A stretch of DNA of 64,000 nucleotides from Hyphomicrobiales bacterium (GTDB taxonomy: Bacteria > Pseudomonadota > Alphaproteobacteria > Rhizobiales > Rhizobiaceae): positions 245,655-309,654 of the forward strand of contig UBQX01000010.1 in NCBI GenBank assembly GCA_900467685.1. The letters are read 5' to 3'. The stretch's first letter is position 1. The number at the start of each line of letters is the position of its first letter. Position numbers and translations under genes: made by a program. A model generated the notes under the pieces. That model did not search any database. It was not told the DNA's origin and was given only the letters and a program-made list of their open reading frames with translations. Shown here piece after piece: positions 27,891 to 36,865 of this stretch.

Positions 27891-29114
27891 TCAAGGGCGG
27901 GCCAGTGCGCCCTCCAGCCATGTCACCCACTGGTCGGCAAGCTTGGCGCGATCGAAACTGCTTTCCGCGAGCGTCTTGGCCCGCTCGCCCATCGCCCCCA
28001 GATCGTCGCGGCGTCCCGCCAGACCTTCCAGAGCGTCGGCAAAGGCGGCCGGGTTGTCGGGCGGGACCGCCACGCCGCAACCGTGCTCCGCAATCATGTC
28101 CGCAAGCCAGCCGGGATAATTGTTAAGAACCGGCAGGCCCGCAGCGATGTAGTCGAAGAACTTGTTGGGAGACGTACCGTAATAGAAGGCTGGGACGTTC
28201 GCCAGAATCTGCATTCCGATATCGGTGGAAGCCATCAGGCCTGCAAGCTTCGCCTTGTTGACGGGCGGGTGGAAGACCACGTTGGAAATGCCTTCGCGTG
28301 CAGCGCGTGCCTCAAGCTGCGGCTTCAGCTTCCCCTGTCCGACAAGAACGAGCTTGATGTCTTCGCGCCCACGCTTCTTCAGTTCCACGGCGGCATCCAG
28401 CACGGCATCCAGCCCGTTGGCAACGCCGTGAGTGCCGGCAAAAACGGCCATCAGATCGGTCTCGCGAACGCCTTCAGGACGCCATCGCTCGACGGCAGCC
28501 GAAAAGATTCCCAGATCGCATCCGTTGGGAACCATGGCGATCCGCTCGGGCGCCACTCCGGTCCGCTCGATGCCCTTGACGATCCCCGGTGATAGCCCGA
28601 TGGCCCGGTTGGCAGAGCGGTAGCTCGTCCATTCCAGCACCGACATCGCGGCGAGCACGACCGGATTCTTGATGACGCCCATCGCCTTGGGCAGTTCTGG
28701 CCACAGGTCGCGCACCTCGAAGACAAACGGCTTCCTGCGGAACCACCGAGCAACGATGCCGGGTATTCCGGCCGTGAGCGGCGTGGTCGTGGCGAAGACG
28801 AGGTCATATTTTTCCGAGAACACCAGGCCGACGCTGCGGAGCGCGAATTTGACGAATGTCATGGCCCGCTTCAGAAAGCCGTCCCGATTGGAATAACTCA
28901 GGTCGAATTCCACCACATCTATGCCGGCGACCATGCCCCTGCGCATGCCGCGCTCAAAGGGCGCGTCCAGCCCCGTTTCGCCACCGCCATAGCTGCCGCA
29001 GACCATCACGACCTGATGCCCGCGCTTCAGCAGGCGCTGCGCCATTTCGTAGGATCTGATCCCCGTCGATCCGCGCGGCGTGGAAAAATGCTGATGAAAA
29101 TAGAGAACCTTCAT
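27891..29114 (-). CDS. WbuB-like family 4 glycosyltransferase
   Basis: A 407-residue GT-B glycosyltransferase. It opens MKVLYFHQHFSTPRGSTGIR, a pattern shared with WbuB-type transferases of amino-deoxy sugars, and has the C-terminal nucleotide-binding region (VVFHPPVNKAKLAGLMASTD and a nearby NKFFDYIAAGLPV). The start at MKVLYF overlaps the heparinase-like stop. It probably adds the second sugar to the lipid-linked intermediate. Exact donor unknown. Confidence 0.85.
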   Translation of the reverse strand: MKVLYFHQHFSTPRGSTGIRSYEMAQRLLKRGHQVVMVCGSYGGGETGLDAPFERGMRRGMVAGIDVVEFDLSYSNRDGFLKRAMTFVKFALRSVGLVFSEKYDLVFATTTPLTAGIPGIVARWFRRKPFVFEVRDLWPELPKAMGVIKNPVVLAAMSVLEWTSYRSANRAIGLSPGIVKGIERTGVAPERIAMVPNGCDLGIFSAAVERWRPEGVRETDLMAVFAGTHGVANGLDAVLDAAVELKKRGREDIKLVLVGQGKLKPQLEARAAREGISNVVFHPPVNKAKLAGLMASTDIGMQILANVPAFYYGTSPNKFFDYIAAGLPVLNNYPGWLADMIAEHGCGVAVPPDNPAAFADALEGLAGRRDDLGAMGERAKTLAESSFDRAKLADQWVTWLEGALARP

Positions 29115-30952
29115 GCTGACCACCGAAATTGCGTTCTGAGACGACACGGGGAACGGACCTCCAGTTCGACCACGGGAACCTTCGTTCGCTCGAGATAGAA
29201 GCGGGACTCCTCGCCTTCGACGAGTTCAAGTCTTGCGACGGGAACATCGCAATCGATCGACAGGAACTCTCTCCCGTTGCTGATCACGCCGTCGCGAATT
29301 GTCCATTGTCCCGGCGCGAGCCGCCACCGCAGCACTGCCTTTTCGCGAAAGCCTGCTATGTCGTCGACAACCTCGAGAGCATCGTCCGTCAGATGCAGGC
29401 GTCGATGATGTGTCGCACCGGAACTGTCGGCATATCCTGCGCCAAAACGGCTTCCTTCGGCGCCTTCGCTCAGAGGTTCGAGCCGGAAGGTACTCAGCCA
29501 CTTGCCGAAGAGAAACCGGCCCAGCCTCGGCATCTGGTCGCGACCGTCGAACATGACGGTGTTGTGGCTCGCGGTTCCACCGAAATAGGCGAGCAAATCC
29601 GGCGAGGTGTTGTAACTGTACGTGCCGGCGTCCCTCAGCAGGTTCTGGCCGCTACGCCAGAGATCCACATGTAGCGCGTCGGCCTGGCTCGGCCGGAAGC
29701 GGAAGCGGGGGTATCGCAACATGGCGAAAGTGGAACCGCGGCGCAGCCCCGCAAAGCCGCCCTCGTTGGCGACGAAGCTGGTTTGGGGTGCCGCTGGTTC
29801 CGTTCCCACCGGGATGTTCAGCCAGCGGATCGTATCGTCCCAGGGACCGGCGGGCTCGACTGCGCGCTGATTCAGAAACAGTGCAAACGCCAGTTGCACG
29901 CTTGGCCGGAAGTCCCGGTAGCCGGTATTCGCCAGTTGCAGCAACCGCGCACCATCGTTGGCTCCCAGATTTGGCCCATCGCCCGTCTGGAGGTCGATCA
30001 TGTCCCGAAGCCAGCGCGCTGCCGCCTGCAGGCGCTGGAGTGTTTCGGGTGCGAAAGGCGCAAGTCCGTGCCGCATGCGCCATGCCTCAGCGAGGCAGTA
30101 TGTGTCGAGCATCACCCGGTGATAATTGAGGGAATACTGGCTGAAGCTGCCGTCCCGCGCGATCAGATGGCTGGCGCGATCTTTCAGCCACGTGCGACCG
30201 ATACTGGCCCAACGCGCGCCGCGGTCGACGCCCAGCATTTCAAGCCATGTGCCGCCGATGAACAGCGCCGCCGCTTCAGACGTGCCATGATTGTTGTCCT
30301 GCCCGATGGCATAGGACATCGTTGGCGCGATGCGCTGCAGATGTGCCACCAGAAAGTCCCTGACGCCCGCGGAGGCTGACCGGGTTTCTTCAAGGATCAT
30401 CGCCGCCGCCGCCATGTTCATGACACGGATCGACGCTTCCTGCCCGCATTTCCAGTTGGGTCCCAGATAGGCCGGGTTGTGTGCAATCCAATCGGAAAGC
30501 CAACGATCGAGTTTTTCTAGGCTCGTCTTGTCCCCCTTGCGCGCGTGCTGTGCGAATGCCGGAAGCCAGTCCATCCTGGACAGTTCCCAGATAAGCTTGA
30601 TGTCGCCGACGGCAGGATCGAAGTCGGGTATTTTCCACCAGGAGCGCATGGGATCGGGGACGGGCGCTTCCGTCAGCGGATTGGCGATCCAGACAGGAGG
30701 CTCGTCGGTCAGCGTGACAGGCCATCGCCCGAAGATGTGCGCTGCGGTCTGCCAGTCGGCAACAGGCTCCGGCAAGGCTCCGACAGCTCCCACCGCATCG
30801 CCTTTGAAAAAGGGTGCTGCCGGGGTCACGGGCGCAATACGCAGCACCCTGTGAAGCCCCGACCGAAGCCCCAAACGGTAGACCGCCACCCGCAGGACAC
30901 TCGGCAGGCCGAGAGACATCAGCGTTCCGGCGAGGGTGACGAACCGTTTCAT
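29111..30952 (-). CDS. Heparinase II/III-like (alginate lyase family) protein
   Basis: A 613-residue protein with an alpha-toroid N-terminal half (KLIWELSRMDWLPAFAQHAR; RDFLVAHLQRIAPTMSYAIG; QDNNHGTSEAAALFIGG) and a C-terminal beta-sandwich (NTVMFDGRDQMPRLG). This is the heparinase II/III layout of uronic-acid lyases. No clear signal peptide is seen, although the first 30 residues are rather hydrophobic. Similar genes sit next to WbuB and a two-domain oxidoreductase in other surface-glycan loci, where their task is unclear. It overlaps both neighbours by four bases. Confidence 0.78.
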   Translation of the reverse strand: MKRFVTLAGTLMSLGLPSVLRVAVYRLGLRSGLHRVLRIAPVTPAAPFFKGDAVGAVGALPEPVADWQTAAHIFGRWPVTLTDEPPVWIANPLTEAPVPDPMRSWWKIPDFDPAVGDIKLIWELSRMDWLPAFAQHARKGDKTSLEKLDRWLSDWIAHNPAYLGPNWKCGQEASIRVMNMAAAAMILEETRSASAGVRDFLVAHLQRIAPTMSYAIGQDNNHGTSEAAALFIGGTWLEMLGVDRGARWASIGRTWLKDRASHLIARDGSFSQYSLNYHRVMLDTYCLAEAWRMRHGLAPFAPETLQRLQAAARWLRDMIDLQTGDGPNLGANDGARLLQLANTGYRDFRPSVQLAFALFLNQRAVEPAGPWDDTIRWLNIPVGTEPAAPQTSFVANEGGFAGLRRGSTFAMLRYPRFRFRPSQADALHVDLWRSGQNLLRDAGTYSYNTSPDLLAYFGGTASHNTVMFDGRDQMPRLGRFLFGKWLSTFRLEPLSEGAEGSRFGAGYADSSGATHHRRLHLTDDALEVVDDIAGFREKAVLRWRLAPGQWTIRDGVISNGREFLSIDCDVPVARLELVEGEESRFYLERTKVPVVELEVRSPCRLRTQFRWSA

Positions 30953-33087
30953 TGTCCGCGAATCAATTCTGCCGCTTCGATCGTGACCCTGGCGACCTCG
31001 AAGATTTCGTCGGACGGTATGGGCGCCCGGCCATCCTTTATGCCCGACAGGAAGGCAGCAGCACAGGCATTCTGCCCCTTGTCCTGCTTCCAGAGGTTCA
31101 TCTTCTTGAAGTTGGGCCAGCCGAAGCCCTGAAGCTTGCGGAAATTGTCCAGTTGCAGAACCCGGCCTGCGGCAAAGACTTCGATGCGCTCCTTGGGGAA
31201 GCTTGCGGCACCGTTGGCAAGGTACATGACCGTTCCGAATGACCCGTCCGCGAAACCAAGGGTAATCGAGGCCTTGTCTTCGGTCACCTCGACGCTCGCG
31301 GTGTCGCCCATGCGGCGGGCCTGGACCGAAACGATCGGGCTACCGGCGAGAAACCGCATCAGGTCGATCAGGTGACAGGCCTCGCCGATGATCCGCCCGC
31401 CGCCGGTAAGCCGATCCTGCGTCCAGTGATTGGCCGGAATGGCCCCGGCATTCATCGTCATCAGAAACGACTTCGGTTGCTGCACGGTCTGGAGAAGCGA
31501 TTTCATTTTCTGCACCTGTGGCGAAAACCGCCGGTTGAACCCGACCATGATGTGGGGGCCGGATCCGGATGCATGGGACTGCCGATAGGCGTCTTCCACG
31601 GCCGAAAGCTCTTCCATCGACAGCGCCAGAGGCTTTTCGACGAAGACATTCTTTCCCGCATTCAGGGCTTCGATGACAAAACGCGCATGGCTGTCATGGC
31701 GCGTGACGATCACGGCCGTGTTGATGTCCCTGTCGCCATAGATCGCCGCCGTCTCTGTGGAGGCCTCTGCAAAGCCCGCCTTGTTGCCGTGCACGACACC
31801 GTTGAGGCCGCCCGAGGTGACAATCGTCTTGAACTGCGCACCTGCTGCCTTGAATGCCGGAATCAGCATGCGGGACGCATAGTTGCCGGCGCCGATGAAG
31901 CCGAGAACGGGCCTTTCGGCGGCAAAGCTCTGGCCCGCGCCCGAAAGTGCAACAGTCCGCTCATGTTTGCCTTCCGGCGACCTGTCATAGTCGAGGACGA
32001 TGCCGAGCGCCGTCTTGTCCTGCGTCAGCAGATCGTAGGCCGACGGTGCATCGCTGAAGGCAAACCGATGGGTGATCAGCGGCTTCACATCCAGTTGCCC
32101 GGACGCCATCATGTCGAGGACGGCTTCGAAGTTGCGCTGCTCCGTCCAGCGCACGAAACCGTAGGGATAGTCGACGCCCTCGTCTTCGTAGACACTGTCG
32201 TAGCGGCCGGGGCCGTATGAGCACGAGACCTGGAAGCTCAGTTCCTTCGTATAGAAATCTGCCCGGTTGAGCTCCAGCCCCGTCACGCCCACAAGCACGA
32301 TGCGGCCACGCTGCCGGCACATCTGGGCGGCCTGTCGCACAGGGTCGTTGGATTTTGTCGACGCCGTGATGATCACGCCGTCCACGCCGCTTCCCCGGCT
32401 GAAGGCGATGCCCGCCGCGACGGGATCTGCACCCGTCGAAGGATTGCAAGTCTCGGCACCAAAACGCCGCGCCAGCTCTAGTTTCGATTCGTCGAAGTCT
32501 ATGGCCAGCACCCGGCAGCCATGCGCCCGCAGCAACTGCACCGTCAGAAGCCCGATCAGGCCGACGCCGGTCACCACGAAGGCTTCGCCAAGCGTCGGCT
32601 GCGCCAGGCGAATTCCTTGCAGGCCGATGCTCGCCACGACGACGAAGGCCGCTGAATCGTCATCCACATTATCCGGAATGCGCGCGCAAAGGTTCTTTCC
32701 GACGCGAACCACATCTGCATGGGGTCCGTTGGAAACAACGCGGTCGCCCGGCTTGAATTCTTCCACGTTCCGGCCGATCTCGTGAACGATCCCCACGTTG
32801 CAGTAGCCAAGGGGAAGCGGCTGGGCGAGCTTCGACTGAACGGCCTCGACCGTCGACATAAGACCGTCGGTACGAATCTTGTCCAACACCATCCGCACCC
32901 GCTCGGGTTGCTGGCGAACCTTCTGAACGTAGGAGGCGCGGCCGAAATCCACCAGCATCCGCTCCGTGCCGGCCGAGATCAGGGTGACTGTGCTGTTGAT
33001 CAGCAGCGATTGCGATGTTGCGGACGGCGTCGGAGCCTCGGCAAGGTACGTGGTGCCCTTGCCCATATCCTGGAGAACCTGCTTCAT
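30949..33087 (-). CDS. Two-domain oxidoreductase: zinc-type alcohol dehydrogenase fused to Gfo/Idh/MocA
   Basis: A 712-residue fusion. Residues about 1-370 form a medium-chain dehydrogenase with VTGVGLIGLLTVQLLRAHG as NAD-binding site. Residues about 390-712 form a Gfo/Idh/MocA domain with VLGFIGAGNYASRMLIPAF and the catalytic-type FVEKPLALSMEEL. The reaction is unknown; the pair could oxidise and then re-reduce a sugar carbon, epimerising it. It overlaps the heparinase-like gene and follows the HisF-like gene after 14 bases. Confidence 0.82.
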   Translation of the reverse strand: MKQVLQDMGKGTTYLAEAPTPSATSQSLLINSTVTLISAGTERMLVDFGRASYVQKVRQQPERVRMVLDKIRTDGLMSTVEAVQSKLAQPLPLGYCNVGIVHEIGRNVEEFKPGDRVVSNGPHADVVRVGKNLCARIPDNVDDDSAAFVVVASIGLQGIRLAQPTLGEAFVVTGVGLIGLLTVQLLRAHGCRVLAIDFDESKLELARRFGAETCNPSTGADPVAAGIAFSRGSGVDGVIITASTKSNDPVRQAAQMCRQRGRIVLVGVTGLELNRADFYTKELSFQVSCSYGPGRYDSVYEDEGVDYPYGFVRWTEQRNFEAVLDMMASGQLDVKPLITHRFAFSDAPSAYDLLTQDKTALGIVLDYDRSPEGKHERTVALSGAGQSFAAERPVLGFIGAGNYASRMLIPAFKAAGAQFKTIVTSGGLNGVVHGNKAGFAEASTETAAIYGDRDINTAVIVTRHDSHARFVIEALNAGKNVFVEKPLALSMEELSAVEDAYRQSHASGSGPHIMVGFNRRFSPQVQKMKSLLQTVQQPKSFLMTMNAGAIPANHWTQDRLTGGGRIIGEACHLIDLMRFLAGSPIVSVQARRMGDTASVEVTEDKASITLGFADGSFGTVMYLANGAASFPKERIEVFAAGRVLQLDNFRKLQGFGWPNFKKMNLWKQDKGQNACAAAFLSGIKDGRAPIPSDEIFEVARVTIEAAELIRGQ

Positions 33088-33101
33088 TACCTTATCCCGT
33101 T

Positions 33102-33854
33102 TTACGAGAGACGACCCGGCCGGGCATAATTGATCAAGACGGCGCGATAGGCGCCCTTGAAAACAAAGAGACTGCCGGCCGCCGCGCCGATCACACCGAC
33201 CGCATCGATCAGCTTCTGCATGTCGTCGACGCTGCCCGCGCCTCCGACGAAAGTCATCGGGGTCGAAACGGCAGATCTGATCTTGGTGGCCAGATCCAGA
33301 TCGTAGCCATTCATCATCCCATCCCTGTCGATGGCATTGATCACGATCTCGCCGGCGCCGAGTTCGACCACCTGTTGGCAGAATTCGGCCAGATTTGCCT
33401 TGTGCTTTTCACGTCCGTTATGCGTGTAGATGGTGTAGCCGCCGAGCAGCTTGTTCTTGCGGACATCCAGCGTGACCACCACGCTCTGTCCCCCGACGGC
33501 CTCTGCCATTTCCCTGACCAGGGCAGGGCGGGCCAGCGCGGCCGAACTGATGGACACTTTTTCAAAACCCATGGCAATGATCTTGGCCGCCTGGTCCGCC
33601 GTCTGAATGCCCCCGCCATAGGCCAGCGGCATACGGCTTTCCACCGCCAGGCTCCGCAGCAGCTGCAGATTGGGCGCTTGTCCCTTGGCGCTGGCGTCAA
33701 TGTCGAGGAACATCAGTTCGTCGACGGCCTTCTCGTTGAAGATCTTCACCGCATTCAGGGGATCGCCCACATATTTGGGATCCTTGAACTGCTGTGTCTT
33801 TACCAGCCCGCCATCATGCATCAGCAGGCAGGGGATAATCCGGGATCGCAGCAT
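33102..33854 (-). CDS. HisF-like ammonia-using subunit of the second amidotransferase trio
   Basis: A 250-residue (beta/alpha)8 barrel homologous to HisF. It starts MLRSRIIPCLLMHDGGLVKT; in histidine-pathway HisF the residue after PCL is the catalytic Asp11, here Leu. LDVRKNKLLGGY keeps the Asp corresponding to Asp130. It lies in an operon with a HisH-like glutaminase and a WbpG-like amidotransferase, as in Pseudomonas aeruginosa O5, where the set converts an acetamido to an acetamidino group. It probably channels ammonia rather than making imidazole glycerol phosphate. Start chosen from homology at MLRSRI. Confidence 0.87.
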   Translation of the reverse strand: MLRSRIIPCLLMHDGGLVKTQQFKDPKYVGDPLNAVKIFNEKAVDELMFLDIDASAKGQAPNLQLLRSLAVESRMPLAYGGGIQTADQAAKIIAMGFEKVSISSAALARPALVREMAEAVGGQSVVVTLDVRKNKLLGGYTIYTHNGREKHKANLAEFCQQVVELGAGEIVINAIDRDGMMNGYDLDLATKIRSAVSTPMTFVGGAGSVDDMQKLIDAVGVIGAAAGSLFVFKGAYRAVLINYARPGRLS

Positions 33855-33856
33855 GG

Positions 33857-34471
33857 TCACAGCTCCGCAAAATTTCGGAAGATCGCGACGCCGTTTGCGT
33901 GGCTCTTTTCTGGGTGAAACTGCATTCCGAAGACGTTTCCATGGGCAACGCCGCACGTGATCTGGCCGCCGTAATCCACCGTCGCGGTCACGTCTTCGGT
34001 TCGCGCCGGATCGAAGTAGAAACTGTGCAGAAAGTAGAAGCCATGGGCCGCATCGACCCCGTCGAAAAGGCGGGCCCCCGGCGTCGTAATCACCGTATTC
34101 CAGCCCATATGGGGCAGGCGGGGAGCGGCGGGAAGCTTCGAAGGATCGATCTTGCGCACCCGACCCTTGATCCACCCAAGGCCGCTTTCCTCACCTTCCT
34201 CGCTGGATTCGGCGAGAATCTGCATGCCCACACAAATTCCGAGAACCTTCTTTCCGGATCCGAGAACCTGCTCGTTCAGCAGCTCAACCATCCCGGAATC
34301 CTTCAGATGCTTCATCGTCGTGTCGAACGCACCAACGCCCGGCAGGATGTAGCGTTCTGCCTGGGCGAGCTCGGACAGGTCGCCCGTAATGAGGTGAGGA
34401 ACCTTGAGTTGTTTGTAGATGTTCGCGATGGCGCCGACATTGCCGGAGCCATAGTCGATGATGGCGATCAT
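33857..34471 (-). CDS. HisH-like glutaminase of the second amidotransferase trio
   Basis: A 204-residue class I glutamine amidotransferase releasing ammonia from glutamine. The nucleophile Cys is in VLGICVGMQIL and the catalytic His-Glu in MQFHPEKSH; MIAIIDYGSGN is the usual N-terminus. It partners the HisF-like barrel two bases downstream and overlaps the amidotransferase stop by four bases. No other histidine gene is nearby, so a polysaccharide role is far more likely. Confidence 0.9.
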   Translation of the reverse strand: MIAIIDYGSGNVGAIANIYKQLKVPHLITGDLSELAQAERYILPGVGAFDTTMKHLKDSGMVELLNEQVLGSGKKVLGICVGMQILAESSEEGEESGLGWIKGRVRKIDPSKLPAAPRLPHMGWNTVITTPGARLFDGVDAAHGFYFLHSFYFDPARTEDVTATVDYGGQITCGVAHGNVFGMQFHPEKSHANGVAIFRNFAEL

Positions 34472-35604
34472 CTCTTCACCGACCTTTCAATCCCCAGCAT
34501 CTTCAGGGCCTTGGCACCCAGATCGAACATCCATTCCTGGTTCTTGTAGTCCTTGTATGTCTTCTTGGGCATCGTGTGATAGTGCCGAAGCTCATCGACG
34601 GTAATGCCCAGCTTGGTCGCGATGTATTCGAATTCCTCATCGATCGTTTCCGGATCGTAGGCAGGCTTCGAAAGCTTTTCTAGAGCCTCGTCCCGCGTCA
34701 TCTGCCCGGTCAGAATAAGGCTCGAATACTGAACGCGGCGGGTATCGTAGCCGAAGCGAGTCGGCAGCCAGTAGCCTTCGAAGAATTTCGTGAAACGGGA
34801 CTCGAAATGCTTCTGCGGATAGGGCCTCCAGCCGTATTTCTCCGACAGGGTCGTGATCGCGATTTCCTTGGTGTAAGGCAGCCAGTTCAACGGTTTGACG
34901 ACCTGCACGCCGCGGATATAGCGCAGGTAGACCTTGTGGAAGAGGATGCTGCTGAACGGATAGGTCTTCAGTTGCCGAGTGCCGAACTGCCGGTGAATAT
35001 CGCGGATCTGCGCCATGTCGGTGCCATAGTACAGCCATTCCAGCGGATTGCGCACGCACTCGGTGGCATAGTTCCCGCCGTTTAGAATGTACTTGATGTT
35101 GTGCTTGTTCGCGAAGTGGTACAGCGTCGCAACGAAGGCATGATCCTGGGGAATGTCGAGATGCGGAACCCCGGACTTGAAGAAGGCGAGCTGGAAGTCT
35201 CGCATCTCTTCCCAGTTGATCACCTCGGTGTAGAGGTCGAGGCCGAGCTTGTCGACGAGCATTTGGATGTTGTTGACGGCGATATCCGTGTTCCATCCAC
35301 CATCGACGTGAAACACCAGCGGGCGCAGGCCGAATTCGGAGACTGCAAGATGGAGCAGATAGGAGCTGTCGAGCCCGCCGCTCATTCCCATGATGCAGTC
35401 GAACGGCTTGCCTTTCCCATCCGCCTTGATCTTCGCCACGACCTCACGGAACATGGCCTTGCCCTGATCGTCGGGATGCCAGTTCGGCTTCACATCCCGC
35501 CAGAAGCCATTGCAGTGGTCGCAAATGCCCTTCGCGTCGAAGCTGATCTCAGCGTCGCTCGTATCCATGACACAGCATTCGCATATTCTGTAAGGTCTAC
35601 TCAT
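34468..35604 (-). CDS. N-acetyl sugar amidotransferase, WbpG-like (second copy)
   Basis: A 378-residue PP-loop ATPase. An N-terminal zinc-ribbon-like segment (CECCVMDTSD, then CDHC) precedes GMSGGLDSSY, which binds ATP and adenylates the acetamido oxygen so that ammonia can replace it. With HisH-like and HisF-like partners it would turn an N-acetyl group into an acetamidino group, as WbpG does for the mannuronate sugar in P. aeruginosa O5. The start at MSRPYRIC aligns with the first copy at 46848-47984. The Shine-Dalgarno is weak. Confidence 0.9.
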   Translation of the reverse strand: MSRPYRICECCVMDTSDAEISFDAKGICDHCNGFWRDVKPNWHPDDQGKAMFREVVAKIKADGKGKPFDCIMGMSGGLDSSYLLHLAVSEFGLRPLVFHVDGGWNTDIAVNNIQMLVDKLGLDLYTEVINWEEMRDFQLAFFKSGVPHLDIPQDHAFVATLYHFANKHNIKYILNGGNYATECVRNPLEWLYYGTDMAQIRDIHRQFGTRQLKTYPFSSILFHKVYLRYIRGVQVVKPLNWLPYTKEIAITTLSEKYGWRPYPQKHFESRFTKFFEGYWLPTRFGYDTRRVQYSSLILTGQMTRDEALEKLSKPAYDPETIDEEFEYIATKLGITVDELRHYHTMPKKTYKDYKNQEWMFDLGAKALKMLGIERSVKR

Positions 35605-35647
35605 TTTTTGGTGTAACTCTTTGAAACGGTTGCCGAGGCCGGCATGG

Positions 35648-36865
35648 TCAATTGGAGGCACCGCAGAAATCGAGCGCGCCCTTCGATCGCAAGACCGCCG
35701 CCATTTCTGGCCGCAGGAACTGCCGGTGCTTGACCAGGAGCACAAACAATGCCTCCTGTTTCACCGCATCTTCAAGCGTTACGACATCCAGCGATGCATG
35801 ATTTTCAATATTCGGCTCAACCGCCTGCACCGCATAGCCCTTAGACTTGAGGTCCAGCGCAATCTCCAGCGCGGGCGATTCTCTCAGGTCATCGATGTCA
35901 GGCTTGAAGGCGAGGCCAAGGCAGATGATGGTGGGTTCGCTTCCGCGCGCCGCGCGCCAACCTTGAGCCGCCGTGCGCACCTTGTCGACCACCCACTCGC
36001 TCTTGTGGTTGTTCACTTCCCGGGCGGTGCGGATGAGGCGCGCATTGTCCGGGTCGGACGCTACGATGAACCAGGGATCGACGGCGATGCAATGTCCGCC
36101 GACGCCAGCCCCGGGCTGCAGGATATTGACGCGGGGATGTCTGTTGGCCAGCGCAATGACCTTCCAGACATCGATGCCCTGCTTGTCGCAGATCATGGAC
36201 AGCTCGTTCGCAAACGCGATGTTGACGTCACGGAAGCTGTTTTCTGTCAGCTTGCACATCTCCGCGCAGGCCGCCTCCGTTTCCAGCACGTCGCCGCGCA
36301 CGAAGCCCCGGTAGAATTCCGCCACAATACGTGACGCTTCGGGCGTCAGTCCGCCAACCACGCGATCGTTCTCGACGAGTTCCGTCATGATCTTGCCCGG
36401 CAGCACGCGTTCTGGGCAATAAGCGATGAAGAGCTGGTCGGTATCGACGCCAAAGCTGCGCAGGATGTCCGCAACCTGACGGGTCGTGCCCACCGGCGAC
36501 GTCGACTCGAGGATCACCAGATTGCCCGGCTTGACGAACGGCGCGATGCTGCGCGTCGCCTCCATCACGATATCGATATTCGGCTGCGGGATGGCGCCAC
36601 CTTCGTGGAAGGGCGTGGGCACGGCAATGATGAAGACATCCGCCGATGTCGGGGAGGTGTCGGCGCGCAGGTTGCCATGCGCGACCGCGGCCTGGACGAA
36701 CGCATCGAGGTCCGGCTCCACGATGTGGATCTGTCCCGAATTGATGGTATCGACGGCCTTGCGATTGATATCGACACCCATGACCTGGTGTCCTTTGCTG
36801 GCCAGCAAGGCAGCCGTGGGAAGCCCGATATAGCCAAGGCCCACCACACAGACTTTGCGCTTCAA
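35648..36865 (-). CDS. wecC: UDP-N-acetyl-D-mannosamine dehydrogenase (WecC-like)
   Basis: A 405-residue UDP-sugar 6-dehydrogenase. The NAD site is VCVVGLGYIGLPTAALLASKG, the catalytic Cys lies in GAGVGGHCIAVDPWF, and CPERVLPGK and GLAFKPDIDDLRESPAL are family motifs. Together with the WecB-like epimerase directly upstream it would make UDP-ManNAc and then UDP-ManNAcA. The four-base overlap with wecB shows coupling. This dehydrogenase differs clearly from the WbpA-like one at 60964. Confidence 0.9.
   Translation of the reverse strand: MKRKVCVVGLGYIGLPTAALLASKGHQVMGVDINRKAVDTINSGQIHIVEPDLDAFVQAAVAHGNLRADTSPTSADVFIIAVPTPFHEGGAIPQPNIDIVMEATRSIAPFVKPGNLVILESTSPVGTTRQVADILRSFGVDTDQLFIAYCPERVLPGKIMTELVENDRVVGGLTPEASRIVAEFYRGFVRGDVLETEAACAEMCKLTENSFRDVNIAFANELSMICDKQGIDVWKVIALANRHPRVNILQPGAGVGGHCIAVDPWFIVASDPDNARLIRTAREVNNHKSEWVVDKVRTAAQGWRAARGSEPTIICLGLAFKPDIDDLRESPALEIALDLKSKGYAVQAVEPNIENHASLDVVTLEDAVKQEALFVLLVKHRQFLRPEMAAVLRSKGALDFCGASN

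Noticed and set aside
33102-34471. Histidine biosynthesis genes hisF and hisH
   Set aside because: Asp11 is missing in the HisF-like protein, no other his gene is present and both lie with a WbpG-like amidotransferase.
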